Assembly: GCA_009801085.1 (NCBI GenBank)
Contig: VNWV01000002.1
Location: 4,464,001 to 4,528,000 of the forward strand
Length of the DNA stretch: 64,000 nucleotides
Reading direction: 5' to 3'
Source of the DNA: Lasiodiplodia sp. COLG20
Taxonomy: Eukaryota > Ascomycota > Dothideomycetes > Botryosphaeriales > Botryosphaeriaceae
Below, one piece after another: positions 14,101 through 23,906 of the stretch (positions are counted from its first letter, which is position 1; each line of letters opens with the position of its first letter). Under the pieces are notes generated by a model that saw only the letters and a program-made list of their open reading frames with translations, did not search any database and was not told where the DNA came from. The translations under genes were made by a program, and so were the position numbers.

Positions 14101-14762
14101 CTTCTCGCGTTGCGTGCTGGCCGTCCTCAAGGCCGTGATGCTCGCACCTTTTCGATCGTCCCACACTATTCACTTATCTGATCTTCAATCTTTTATATCG
14201 CACGCCCTATATTTAGCAGACCGCATTTCCACCTCGAAGGTCGTGTTGCTAGAGCGGTCCGTTGACGGGTCACCCGTCAGATTCCTTCCGTTGATCATCC
14301 CCCATCTGGTGTAGCTTCAAATTCCCCAAAGTCGACCATGGAATTGAGACTACGTATACCTGATCAGCAACTACCTGTCGATCCATTTAAGATCTTCTCT
14401 CGGTAGCGCCTCAATGTAGGGACCATTGTTATGCAGCGTCGACATAACAGGATCCGAATCCGAATGGGCGGCGCGTGCTCGAATCCGAAGGGTCGCAAAC
14501 AATATATCTAGACAAAGAACAAGCCATTGGTCAGCCACTGATATGCAGGGAGCTTCCTTAGTCAAGCCATACCCCTCAAGCACCAAGGTCAACGCATGTG
14601 ATAATCACAATATTTTCATCTCTCAGATGGTCAAAACAGTTTTCGATATTTTCAGCCTGACCAGCAGGCTCTACGAACTATCCAGAAGTAACAAAAAAGG
14701 ATGAGCTTAACTCCAGCAATAAGGACAAAGAAAGAAGACGAGAACAAAAGCATAGTTCCGAC
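8106..14762. other. GC-rich gene-poor stretch, no supported gene
   Basis: About 6.7 kb between two minus-strand genes. Frames of up to 225 codons exist on both strands but are low-quality Arg/Pro/Ser/Ala sequences with no domain. One pyrimidine-rich block (about 12,330-12,460) followed by ATGAGTATCAA and a GTAAAT donor-like sequence (about 12,471-12,487) resembles a fungal promoter, leader and first exon. I could not find convincing downstream exons. Confidence 0.5.
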
Positions 14763-15842
14763 TCAAACACCGAGCAGGCCCCAGTCTCCCTCGCGATCGA
14801 TGACGATCCCCTCCCAAACCTCCACCTCCCTCAACACCCTCCATCCAACCACAAACTCAATCAACGCGCCCACCGCGCGCTCCAGGCCCTGGGGTGGACC
14901 GCCGCCACTCCAGATGGCATCCACGGCCACCGCCTTCCACCGTTGCTCCAGCTCCTCCGCACGCCAAAACTCCATGTCGTGCCCAAAACACCACACCAAG
15001 ATGTCGTGAATGGCAAGCTGGAACAAGTCGTCCCAGTGGCGCGGGTCGCTCTCCTGCGAGGGCGCGGGCGCCACGAGCATGCCGAGTGCGCGGAACGAGT
15101 CGAAGGCGGACTCTAGGTTGAAGTCGATGGCCTCGGGCCGCACCGACAGCCAGATGCCGCGCCAGCGGCGCGGGTCGACGGGTGCTAGCGGCGCGACGTC
15201 GCGTGGGCACGCGCGCTCGAAGGCCGGGATGAGGTCGTAGGGGCGGTCGTCGCGGACGGTGGTGGTGGGGTCGGTGGTGATGGGCATGGAGAAGCGGTGG
15301 ATCACCCTACTACCGCGAGCGTGGTGGGCTGAGACCGTACGATGCCAGTCGACATCCCACGCATGATGCGCAGCGTGCTGCTCGTGCGTACTACGAGCGA
15401 GTCCGCTGGCGGTTTCGAGGTAGTTGAGATTCCTCGCCAGACTAACGTTCGCAAGCTGGATACGCCTGATCCAGTTGGTGTCGTCGATGTCGGAGAAGGA
15501 GCTGTCAGTGTCCGACGCCGAGTCGATCGTGATGTCGATTTCCGGGGTTGCCTCTTGTTCCTCCTCTTTCTTGAAGAGACGTGCACGGCAAAATGGGCAT
15601 TGGTTGCCTAGGATGAGTTGAATGCATGCGCTTCCAACCCAATGCGAACAGGCGAGTATGCGGACAGGACGTTCCGTGTCTGTACTGCCTTCGTAAGAGT
15701 ATTCCTCAAGGCATATAGCGCAGGCGGCCCTGCCGTCGGGTGCGTTCGGGTCGGATTTGGAAATGAGGAATTCTTCCTCTGAAATCTGCTCAATTCCATA
15801 AGCAAGGAACTGTTCCTTAGTCGGATCCAACGAATCAGCCAT
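14763..15842 (-). CDS. RING-type zinc finger protein, probable E3 ubiquitin ligase
   Basis: A single exon of 359 codons from ATG 15842 to the stop at 14763. A RING-like domain sits near the N-terminus: C41-x2-C44, then C65-x-H67, C73, and C82-x2-C85 (CAICLEEY … CSHWVGSAC … CPFC). The position normally held by the fifth ligand (Cys or His) is Gly70. I have seen this CxHxxG variant in other fungal RING proteins, so it need not mean loss of function. The RING is followed by an acidic Asp/Ser-rich linker. The C-terminal part is helical and Trp-rich with no family I recognise. Such proteins usually transfer ubiquitin from an E2 to a substrate; the substrate here is unknown. Confidence 0.85.
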   Translation of the reverse strand: MADSLDPTKEQFLAYGIEQISEEEFLISKSDPNAPDGRAACAICLEEYSYEGSTDTERPVRILACSHWVGSACIQLILGNQCPFCRARLFKKEEEQEATPEIDITIDSASDTDSSFSDIDDTNWIRRIQLANVSLARNLNYLETASGLARSTHEQHAAHHAWDVDWHRTVSAHHARGSRVIHRFSMPITTDPTTTVRDDRPYDLIPAFERACPRDVAPLAPVDPRRWRGIWLSVRPEAIDFNLESAFDSFRALGMLVAPAPSQESDPRHWDDLFQLAIHDILVWCFGHDMEFWRAEELEQRWKAVAVDAIWSGGGPPQGLERAVGALIEFVVGWRVLREVEVWEGIVIDREGDWGLLGV

Positions 15843-16767
15843 ACTTAAAGTCTCTTACGACATTCCGGTAAGGTCTTGCGGTCGTGGGGTGTTGTCTTCA
15901 GTAGAGTGAGCAGTATAGACTCACCACTAACGACGGTTGTGTAAGTGTTGGCAAATTTCTTCGTGAAGCTGTAACTGTTCGCGAGTGAAGGAGGGGTGGA
16001 GAGTTAAAGTTCTAAAAGTTAGGAGACGAGGTTTTAACCCAGGCCAGGAAGTAATACAACGACACTGTGTGAAAGAACAATGCGTGAAAACAATGGGGAC
16101 TGTGCCCAAACATGAACATTAGTGTGCGCCATGAGTGTTCCAGTACTTTTAATCTTGTTTGTAATGGGTCTTGTGTGCTTTGATATTTTATTGTGCATGC
16201 CGTATGCTCAACTTCGATACTGCTCATTTCTCCAGCTATAGCCGGGGACTTGTGCAATAGCGGTGGGCTGAGCGAAGCAGTGGCTAAGTTGAAGCACAGT
16301 GCTGCTGCTCGTGTGCTTGCCTTTCGTTCCTCCAATTCCCCGACGCTAAGAGAAGGGCAGCACTCGTTGAAGCTATGTCTGACCTGAAATCGTTCCTGAT
16401 CTTTAGGTACAGTTGATTTCCGCTCCAATACTTCTTCATGCCACCTTCCCGAACTTAGCTTTTTTTTTCTTCAGAAAAAAAAAAAGGCCCAGAAGTGGCT
16501 GTTTTGAATGCGAGCAAATGTTGTGCAAGTTGATTGATCGCTCGTCGTGATAACTATGCAAGGTATCTGTTGTAATAGCAAAGTTCAATCAGTCTGATCT
16601 CAGACCCCCACTAATAACGTGGACTCGGGCTATAATCTCACCAAGCTATCGTGAAGTGTTGTCTTGGGCTTCGCAAAGCGCATCCGTTGGGATTATCTGG
16701 GCGAGAGCGACGAACGCCTGGCATGGACTGACAATATAATTGTACTGAATAGAGAAACCGTCCGGGC
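15843..16767. other. Intergenic, nothing recognised
   Basis: About 0.9 kb between two minus-strand genes, holding the 5' region of the RING gene and the 3' region of the DUF2293 gene. A T-run and A-run pair near 16,460-16,485 could form a weak AT hairpin. No coding signal is apparent. Confidence 0.5.
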
Positions 16768-19469
16768 TCAACGGTAAGAATCTCCATTTGCGGGCCGGTA
16801 GTCATAGTAATGGGTACGGGGTGACGCCCGATATTCATAACCATTGTTGGGCTGCATTCGGACACCCGTTGTGCCGATGTGGTCGTATGCGCGCGAATTT
16901 CTCATGCGAGTTGGGCTTGGGGCCATATAGTAGTCCCGTCCTGCACGAGGGCTGGTAACCAGATGTTCTGGCACAACTGGAATACGAGGCCTTTGCGATG
17001 GACCTGGAGAGTCGATTGTGCCTACCGTGCGACCGGGACCCAAAGGCCCTTCCTCAACCCTTCTGCGGGCAGGATATGAATGTCGATCATCGTGTCCATC
17101 GAGTTGATCTGGCAGGAAGTCGCCAGACCAACGCTTCGAGGGAACTGATTGCTTAGGGGCCTGTTGGTCAGCATTGTGATGCAAGGATACAGGGGCATTT
17201 GATGGAACACCGCTGGTGAGGCTCGGTTGCTGTGAACTGCTCGGTGTATTGTGAGGACTGGCTTGCGAAACAGTCTCGAGCTGACGACGACTTTCCATTT
17301 GCTTTGGAAGCCTGGGATGGTGGGATATGGGTGGCGTATTGTTCCCTACCGTTCTGGCGTTGAAACTGGCATCATGCTCCATTTGGCGACGACTGCGATA
17401 TCTCTCATCAATGGAAATGTTGTTGTGCTGCACGCTTCCAATATCAAGAGATTCCACAGTAACGGGCTGACGACCACCAACATGAAAACCCCTGGGAGCA
17501 CGTCCTGGGCTGTCTGTCAAGTCTATGACGGCTCCTTGCGGTATGCGCCTGGATTGTTCATCCGCAGCTTGCCTTGTTCGATATGGTTGAGGGCCCGCCC
17601 GCTCCTGCATAGGGGGCTCCTGCATGAGGGACCGCTCTTGATGTGAGATATAGCGGGGTGGACCATTACCCATTGTCGGAGGGGCGGAGCTTGGTTCATC
17701 CCTCTCTATAGAAGGAACGACCACATCCTCGGGGCGGGGCTCGCCATGGTGGCGCGGACCATGTTCAGCTCTGTCAACCATATGAGATCTATAGCTTTCT
17801 GCTGGAGGCAGGCGCCAATTGGCGTAGGAACGAGAAGCATGCTGTCCACGAAGGGGCTCCGCAGCATACCTAGCAACCCTAACCAGTGGGACTTCATCAT
17901 GAGGACCCTGCTCCGTGTTGCGGCCATGGATAAAAGGCTGTTGTAAGTATCGCTTGTGAGCAAGAAATTCCGCACAAATACGCAGCATGAAAGCTGTACT
18001 ACTGGTACGAGCTAAACCCACTCACCTCGGCATGATGGTGTCCACCTGATTCGTGGATTCTTTCGCGGTAAGGTAGCTCGTGAGGTACATTGCTGCTAGA
18101 AAGGTTAGAAAAGTGCAGCTCATAATCAAGCTGTCCTTGATGGTGCCAAACACACCGTATGTAAGGATCATATGCCTGCTGTGTGCGAGGTATCTGGACA
18201 AGGCCACGGGGAGTTGCTCTTAAGGGCACTGGTTCCTGGTGATGAGTAGTAACGTAGGACACGGGTCTTTCGTGCAGTCGATCATAGCCAAGTCTAGGCG
18301 AAGACAGCGGCTCAACGAGTGACCTAGGTCTAGGTGCTGTAGTAGCACGTGTGCTAGCCATTGGAAGACGACCACGAGGCATGTTTCCGGCTAATGGGCG
18401 GACATTCGGAGCTGGTGCATACTCTACACTCGACTCCGAATCAGACCCCGCGCCATCGTCTTCCCCGTCACTAGCATCGCTGTCATCTAGGACGATGACT
18501 TCCCGAAAGTCGTCTTCCATCTCGACAACATCATCATCCTCATTGAGGTTTTCGCCGCGCCATGTGAGAATCTTCTCGATGCATGGGTTTTCCACGGCTT
18601 TGCGAGCTTGAATATAACCAACTTCTTTGAGTAGTTTGTCGTACTCGGTGTGCTTGTGCCTCACGTGTGCGAGCACCGCCATCTGCACGCGTCGCTCCAA
18701 GGAGAGATTTGTCGCGTTACCTACCCTTTTGGCACCCTGGCAAGACAGGTCAGTGATCGGTGTACTTACAAAGATGGTGGCTCATACTTCAGCAAATGCA
18801 TGCTCGACGATAGCTTCGAGCGAATCCTCAGGCATCTTTGGGAACAAGTCTCTCATGGCTGCTCGAACTTGGTCCTCTTCGCTCAGGTTGGTGTGTTGCT
18901 TGAGTCTGCGGCCCAGGCCTCGAGTAAAGCCTGAGCCGTTTTGGGATCGCGGCCTGGCACCGTTGACCTGAATGCCAAGCCACTCCATAGCTAGGTCGAC
19001 AATCTTATTTGGAAAATAGAAGCCTAGCCTATTCACGTGGAACGAGATCTTTTCCGGATCGGCTGTGGCATTGTTTTTCGGGGGCGCCTTCGCGTGTCAA
19101 CAAGCTATTTGCAGGTCAAGGCGGAATCCTTACGGAAACAGAGTAAGCCAGCTCGCCACGCTTACGACAGAACTCTTTGCACTGCGCCGTGAGTTTTGCG
19201 TTTCCAAAGCCGATGAAGGTGTAGCCAGGCGGAGCTTGCTGATCAAAGGTGGCCTAGATGATGACAAGATCAGATTGCGCGGGAGCACGAGGAGTGGAAA
19301 TGAAAAGACGGACGGTCAAACGGAGCTTCTTTCTCTTCTGGGTCACAGACTCGAGAACGACCTTGTAGGCGTTCTTCTTCCGGCGCTTGTGCGGCTGCTG
19401 CTTTGCCGGGGATAGGGCTGAGAGATCTGCCGGGTGCGCCGACGAGGCGCGACTACGAATTCTTCCCAT
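16768..19469 (-). CDS. DUF2293 domain protein with long disordered tail
   Basis: Five exons give about 815 residues. The start MGRIRSRASS at 19469 is preferred over an in-frame ATG upstream because of the basic start typical of the family. Introns, in order of transcription: one ending in CATCTAG before ATFDQQAPPGYTFIG; a GTAAGG intron; a GTATGA intron after …EHAFAE; and a GTGAGT…ACAACAG intron near 18,026-17,940. Conserved blocks include …YKVVLESVTQKRKKL, APPGYTFIGFGN, SFHVNRLGFYFPNKIVDLA and AVLAHVRHKHTEYDKLL, all within the first 300 residues. That order is how I recognise fungal DUF2293. An acidic cluster (EDDDVVEMEDDF) and about 500 residues of Pro/Arg/Ser-rich, probably disordered sequence follow. 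Function is unknown. The gene is divergent from the one at 19,819. Confidence 0.88.
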
Positions 19470-19818
19470 GATGGTGAGTTTCCAGCTCCAACGGCATGTC
19501 GCCTTGGGCAAGGATGCTGCTGGTTGAGGTTAGTGGGCAAGGCACACGACAGAAAGCTCGTTGCAGAGCAGTCGACAACTACGCGCGCTCGCAGTAAGCA
19601 GTGAGCGGCGGGGCCAGTCGCGCGGTGGCGAGCGAACAAAAGCGTGCAAGCGTAGAGGTGTGGAGGTGAGACGAAAGTGCGGCGGGCGAGTGTAGACTAT
19701 CGGGTCGCAACTGGCCGTGCACGGACGCTGCGGCGCGGCCTAATTCCGGTATGAAGTCGCAGGGCGGACCCGCGCTGGAAGCTCCTCAACCGTGACCTAG
19801 CTGTCTCTAACTCGCGCA
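19470..19818. promoter_or_regulatory. Shared promoter region of divergent genes
   Basis: A 349 bp interval separates the start codons of the DUF2293 gene (minus) and the small gene at 19,819 (plus), so it must hold both promoters and leaders. I see no clear TATA box. Confidence 0.5.
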
Positions 19819-20274
19819 ATGTCGCCTACCGACCGCGACATCCTGCGCGCCTACCGGCACCTCTACACTTGGAGCCTCCGCGCCGTGCAGTACTCGCAGC
19901 CCGCGCGCTTCACCGTTCGCGACCGACTGCGACGCCTCTTCCGCACAAACGACCGTGCATCCTTCGACCAGCGCCGCATTGACAACACCGTTGAATTCCT
20001 CCGCGGCGCAACAAGAGAGAAGGGACTTGAGCACCGCATAGTCAAGCGGCTGTTACATGTATGGTGGCAGGAGCAATCCTGGAAACGTAGTGACCGCTAC
20101 TTGAACACTTGGAAGTCCTCCAGGTGCGATCCTTCTTCCGCTATAGGGTGGATGCTGTTGGTTGACGCCCGAAACAGGAGCAAAGACGAGATCAGGATCG
20201 CAAGGACAATCTACGATCCTTTCTACCACAAAATCCGGGTGCTGAACGAGGCAATGGGCATGTGCATCCAGTAG
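19819..20274 (+). CDS. Small conserved fungal protein, DUF1763-like
   Basis: The frame begins MSPTDRDILRAYRHLYTWSL and ends …IRVLNEAMGMCIQ. The N-terminal helix with R-A-Y-R-H-L-Y and the C-terminal MLNE-S/A-MG-like end match my memory of fungal DUF1763, a small LYR-like helical family possibly linked to mitochondrial complexes; the assignment is tentative. A 54-nt candidate intron (GTGCGA … TTGAC … CCGAAACAG, about 20,122-20,175) is a multiple of three and has no stop, so the gene reads with or without it. The spliced form (133 residues) joins conserved-looking halves better than the 151-residue unspliced form. It converges with the CCDC25-like gene, whose stop lies about 105 bp downstream. 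Confidence 0.75.
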   Translation: MSPTDRDILRAYRHLYTWSLRAVQYSQPARFTVRDRLRRLFRTNDRASFDQRRIDNTVEFLRGATREKGLEHRIVKRLLHVWWQEQSWKRSDRYLNTWKSSRCDPSSAIGWMLLVDARNRSKDEIRIARTIYDPFYHKIRVLNEAMGMCIQ

Positions 20275-20379
20275 TTCACCGAGCTCACTTCACTTGCAGT
20301 GCGGCACATGTGCACGTTTCGCGGTATTTAGCCTTCTGAGAGTGTTTCCGGATAGCATCCGTTCGAAGGAGCTTATCGG

Positions 20380-21418
20380 CTACATGAAGTCATCGAGGAA
20401 ATCCTCGTCCCGGTCCTGGTTGCTCGATTGCGCCACCAGGTCTTCCGAGTGGACGTCATCGTAAGCATGATCTCTCTGCCATGCCAGTTCCTTGCGCTCC
20501 TTGGCAATACGGGCTTCCTCCTTTTTCTAGATCGGCCGAAGCGGATTAGTAAGGCGTTTGATCAGGGCCTGGCGAGAGCGCCAAAGTAGGTTGAGGAAGC
20601 ATAGACTCACCCGCTCCTGTTGCGTCACGCGGTCCTTCTTCCTGAGCTCTCGCTGTCTATCCTCCCTTTCCTGGCGCAAGTCTGGGAACTTCTCAACTTT
20701 GGTCTTGTTGAGACGATTGACGATGGGGTTCTCGCGCTCTACAACGTGGATGCGCTTGACCTTCTTGTTATCCTTGAAACCAACCTGGCCAACTGCCATG
20801 CTGCCATCCTTCTTCAGGTTGGACCATGGCGTGTAGATAACAGTGATGTTGTTCTTCTTGTTACCTGCGAGACTTAGTGAATGTTGCCGCAGAAATATAT
20901 TGTAAAAAACGGGGAGAATGTTACCCTCAATCGAGTTGGCCTTGGTCAGCTGTGCGCAGTCCTTCAATAGCTCTTCGGGAATGTCGTCCCAGGTCTCGCC
21001 CTCACGGAGACGGACGTAAATGTGCGCGCTGGAAAGGTTGTCGACGTGAAACTGAGAATTCAACGATGTTGGCACCAAGCGTCCCAGACGAATAGACTTC
21101 GCGATCATCAGGTATGACGTACCCTAGGGAATGTCAGTCCATTCCCCACTATTAGATGCATAAAGTAGTAAACCGCAGGCAAAGACAGCGGACAGGGTCG
21201 GAAGCGACCAAGAGAGCAGCACAAACTCACCACACATCCTCTTCCCAACCGAACTGGATCAGCTCCTCGTCTATTCAATAGAATCCCGGTCAGCGACATG
21301 CGAAACGTTCATCACAAGTCACGCTGGCCATTGCAAGCGACGTACTCTCAACTTTGTCTTTGCCAACGTAGATGAACGCCGGCGGCGACACGACGTTGCT
21401 GGTGAAGTAATAAACCAT
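20380..21418 (-). CDS. CCDC25/Jlp2-type NFACT-R domain protein
   Basis: Homologue of human CCDC25 and yeast Jlp2 (about 213 residues). It starts MVYYFTSNVVSPPAFIYVGK and ends in the family signature SSNQDRDEDFLDDFM. Conserved blocks are EELIQFGWEEDVW, FHVDNLSSAHIYVRL, DCAQLTKANSIEG, VIYTPWSNLKK, NRLNKTKVEKFPDL and a charged coiled-coil tail. The NFACT-R domain is shared with ribosome-quality-control factors; human CCDC25 is also reported as a membrane DNA sensor, a role not expected for a fungus. Exons: 21418-21346, 21270-21231, a single nucleotide at 21123, 21051-20925, then from 20864, with the last exon after an intron ending CCGATCTAG. The one-nucleotide exon is the only way I find to keep the invariant W-F-H-V-D in frame between two strong introns. 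Confidence 0.9.
21123..21123 (-). other. Inferred one-nucleotide exon of the CCDC25-like gene
   Basis: Exon 2 ends GTG-TG at 21231 before GTGAGT. The first intron (21230-21124) ends GACTGACATTCCCTAG with a textbook branch site. One G follows at 21123. A second intron then begins GTACGT at 21122 and ends TCTCAG at 21052. Joining gives TG-G-TTT-CAC, which encodes Trp-Phe-His. See the findings. Confidence 0.7.
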
Positions 21419-21990
21419 GGTAGGCAAGCCTGCGTCTGGCTTTCAAGGTGTAGGAAGTGAAGGGCTCGGTCTTCGAAGGTCGAGTGGAGCAGACCGCAAG
21501 ATGTGGTTATGGCCACTGCCTGAAATTCTTTAGCGCGGGGTGCTGCCGCGACCTGATTGGCCGCGAGCCTGACGCCCAATATACTGCGTCCAGTCGGTGT
21601 ATTCCTCATCTCATGTTGTCTTTAAGGCTGGCCAGCGCTAGGTCGATTTCTCTGGAGCAAGATACTGCAGTATTCTCACCAAAATTTGCCATGGGCTGCG
21701 TGCACTATGCCGCGATCTCGAGTCTAATTGAGCCATTAATGTGCTAGTAACTCGTCTTGTACATTCTTTGGGGATCTCACATGAATAAATGCGCGCCAAC
21801 AAAGGAAAAAGTGATATGACTATACAAATGCAACCTTCCCACTCCTCCTCGCTCTATTTTGCCAAGGAGAAGAGTAGCAGAAGCATAACGACCAAGGCTG
21901 GGTGGCCTCTTTCATCCCAGCTATCAACACAAGTCTTCGTCTCCCTCCGTCTACATGCTTGTGAAATCACGCCTCGCCAGATAACTCCTT
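21419..21990. other. Intergenic between two minus-strand genes
   Basis: About 570 bp holding the promoter of the CCDC25-like gene and the 3' untranslated region of the Rieske gene. No coding signal or repeat is evident. Confidence 0.5.
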
Positions 21991-22946
21991 CTAACCAATG
22001 ATGACCTTGCCCTCCTCGGGGAAGCTGTACTCGGGAACCTCAAGGTTGAGCGGAGCGGGGCCCTTGCGGATACGGCCGGAGATGTCGTAGTGGGAACCGT
22101 GGCAGGGGCAGAACCAACCGCCGAAGTCGCCAGCCTCGCCGATGGGGACACAACCAAGGTGGGTGCAGACACCTGGTGGGCGAACAATGTCGTTAGTAGG
22201 CCGTCGTTCCAAAATTTTCGGAGGATTCAGCCGTCAGGCTCCGATTATCGGTTCACGTACCAAGCATGATCAACCACTCGGGCTTCTGCACACGGTCGCT
22301 GTCGGGCTGGGGATCCCGAAGAGACTCCCACTTGGTGCCCTCGGCCTCGGAAATCTCGTCGCTGGTACGGTGGCGGATGAAGACGGGCTTGCCTCTCCAC
22401 TTGATGATGACCTGCGCGACGGCTCAACAACTGATGCTCCTGGCGAACAGACTCGCCACACTTACGTTCTTGCCCTCGGGGATGGCCTCGAGGTCGATCT
22501 CGACCTTAGCCTGAGCCAGGACATCGGCGGAGGCCGACATGTTGACAAGGAAGTCTGACAGGTGCCAGATTAGCCACAGCTCCAATGCAGTGCGCCATCA
22601 TCCCAATCCATGGTATATCGCTCCCAGGTATCCATCTTCTGATGCAGGAGTGCTACCGACCTTGCACGGTGTTCTTCGCGCCCATGGCGGACAGCGCACC
22701 CATAGAGCCAACCATGAAGTACTGGAAGACCTTGTTGCCGGTCTCACCACTGCTTGAGCGGTACTTCTTCCAGGCGGTGGTGGGGATGCTGGTGGTCTTC
22801 TGGGCGCCCTTGAAGGGGTTCTCGAAGGAGGCGGACGAAGCAGGGCGGGCTTGCACGGCGGTTGCGGCGGCGGCGCGCACAGCAGGCAATTGCGAGCGCG
22901 CAACGGACCGGGCCAGCGAGCTGGCGGTTGTGGTGAGTGCCGGCAT
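21991..22946 (-). CDS. RIP1: Rieske iron-sulfur subunit of cytochrome bc1 complex
   Basis: Subunit of mitochondrial complex III that passes electrons from ubiquinol to cytochrome c1. Four exons (22946-22661, 22554-22466, 22411-22261, 22172-21991) join in phase to 235 residues. The N-terminus is an Arg/Ala/Ser presequence ([20 protein letters not shown]). A transmembrane stretch follows ([17 protein letters not shown]), then the Rieske domain. Both cluster-binding loops are intact: CTHLGC and CPCHGSHYD supply two Cys and two His ligands for the 2Fe-2S centre. The C-terminus [18 protein letters not shown] is typical. Length fits the family. It is divergent from the macrodomain gene at 23,298. 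Confidence 0.97.
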
Positions 22947-23297
22947 GGTGGTTGAGCGGAGAGGCGGGCGGGGTTGGATGGAGGCGGGTGGTGCGGAGGA
23001 TGGGGATGCGACGCTCGAGGTCGAGGTTCAATGGTGTCAATGGCAAGAGGTTGCGATTTCTCCCGGCCGAGCGCTGATCGAGCAACCTCTCATTGGTCAG
23101 TGCGCACGGGCCCTTCGACCTCTGCTCCGGCTCGACGGGAGCCCAGGAGCCTGATTTAATCATTGCCGCTTCACCACATGATTGCCCCTCCCAGCAAGAG
23201 GGTATTCGCGCACTGTCATCGTGCAAACTCTCTAAATCTCACGTACCAGCTCCGGGCCAGCCCCAGGCTTTCCCAGTTCGCAACCCTTCCGCCAAAA
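22947..23297. promoter_or_regulatory. Shared promoter region, RIP1 and macrodomain gene
   Basis: A 351 bp interval separates the two divergent start codons. It contains CCAATGAGAGG-type sequence on the minus strand near 23,090, a possible CCAAT-binding complex site for a respiratory gene; this is inference from the motif only. Confidence 0.45.
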
Positions 23298-23906
23298 ATG
23301 CCGCCGAAGACGACTTCACAGCAAGTCGGTGCTTACGACAATGAACCTGACCTCCTAGGAGCCTCTCGGAACATTCAAAACAACCTTTCCGCAGAACGGC
23401 GCACTCTCAGCGTGAAAGAAGTTGTTGGCGACATTTTCGACGCTCCACCCAACGCCGTGCTTATACATGCCTGCAACTGCATCGGTGACTGGGGTGCGGG
23501 CATCGCCGCTGCCTTCAAGAAACACTATCCTTCAGCGTACAAGATTCACAGGGAATTCTGCAAACACGGCCTAAATGGCAAAGCTAGGATTGCGACTGCA
23601 CAGCTGATCTCCCCTACAGACGGTCAAGAACATCGCCACTATATTGGCTGCCTGTTCACCAGTGTGTACTTCGGCAAGAAGAAAGACTCACCAAACGTCA
23701 TATTGGACAACACTGGTCCAGCTATGGAGGATTTGCTGAAGCAGATTGCTGAAGCAAGCAAGACGAGCGAGATCGGCGAACTGCGCATTTGTAAGATCAA
23801 CTCCGGGCTTTTCAATGTGCCTTGGGAGAATACCTTGGAGGTCTTGCAGAACATCAAGCTGGAGCCGGGAATGCCTACTTCTGTTACTGTTTTTGAGAGG
23901 CCGTAA
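23298..23906 (+). CDS. POA1: Macrodomain protein, ADP-ribose-1''-phosphate phosphatase-like
   Basis: A single exon of 202 residues from ATG 23298 (MPPKTTSQQVGAYDNEPDLL). An upstream in-frame ATG exists, but this start gives a normal leader and length. The macro domain covers roughly residues 40-200: VVGDIFDAPPNAVLIHACNC, GDWGAGIAAAFKKHYPSAY, a central YIGCLFTS strand, and ICKINSGLFNVPWENTLEVL. The NC-x(n)-GDWGAGIA pattern is the Poa1 type, which hydrolyses ADP-ribose-1''-phosphate, a by-product of tRNA splicing. The short N-terminal extension is unremarkable. The enzymatic role is inferred from the family. Confidence 0.9.
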   Translation: MPPKTTSQQVGAYDNEPDLLGASRNIQNNLSAERRTLSVKEVVGDIFDAPPNAVLIHACNCIGDWGAGIAAAFKKHYPSAYKIHREFCKHGLNGKARIATAQLISPTDGQEHRHYIGCLFTSVYFGKKKDSPNVILDNTGPAMEDLLKQIAEASKTSEIGELRICKINSGLFNVPWENTLEVLQNIKLEPGMPTSVTVFERP

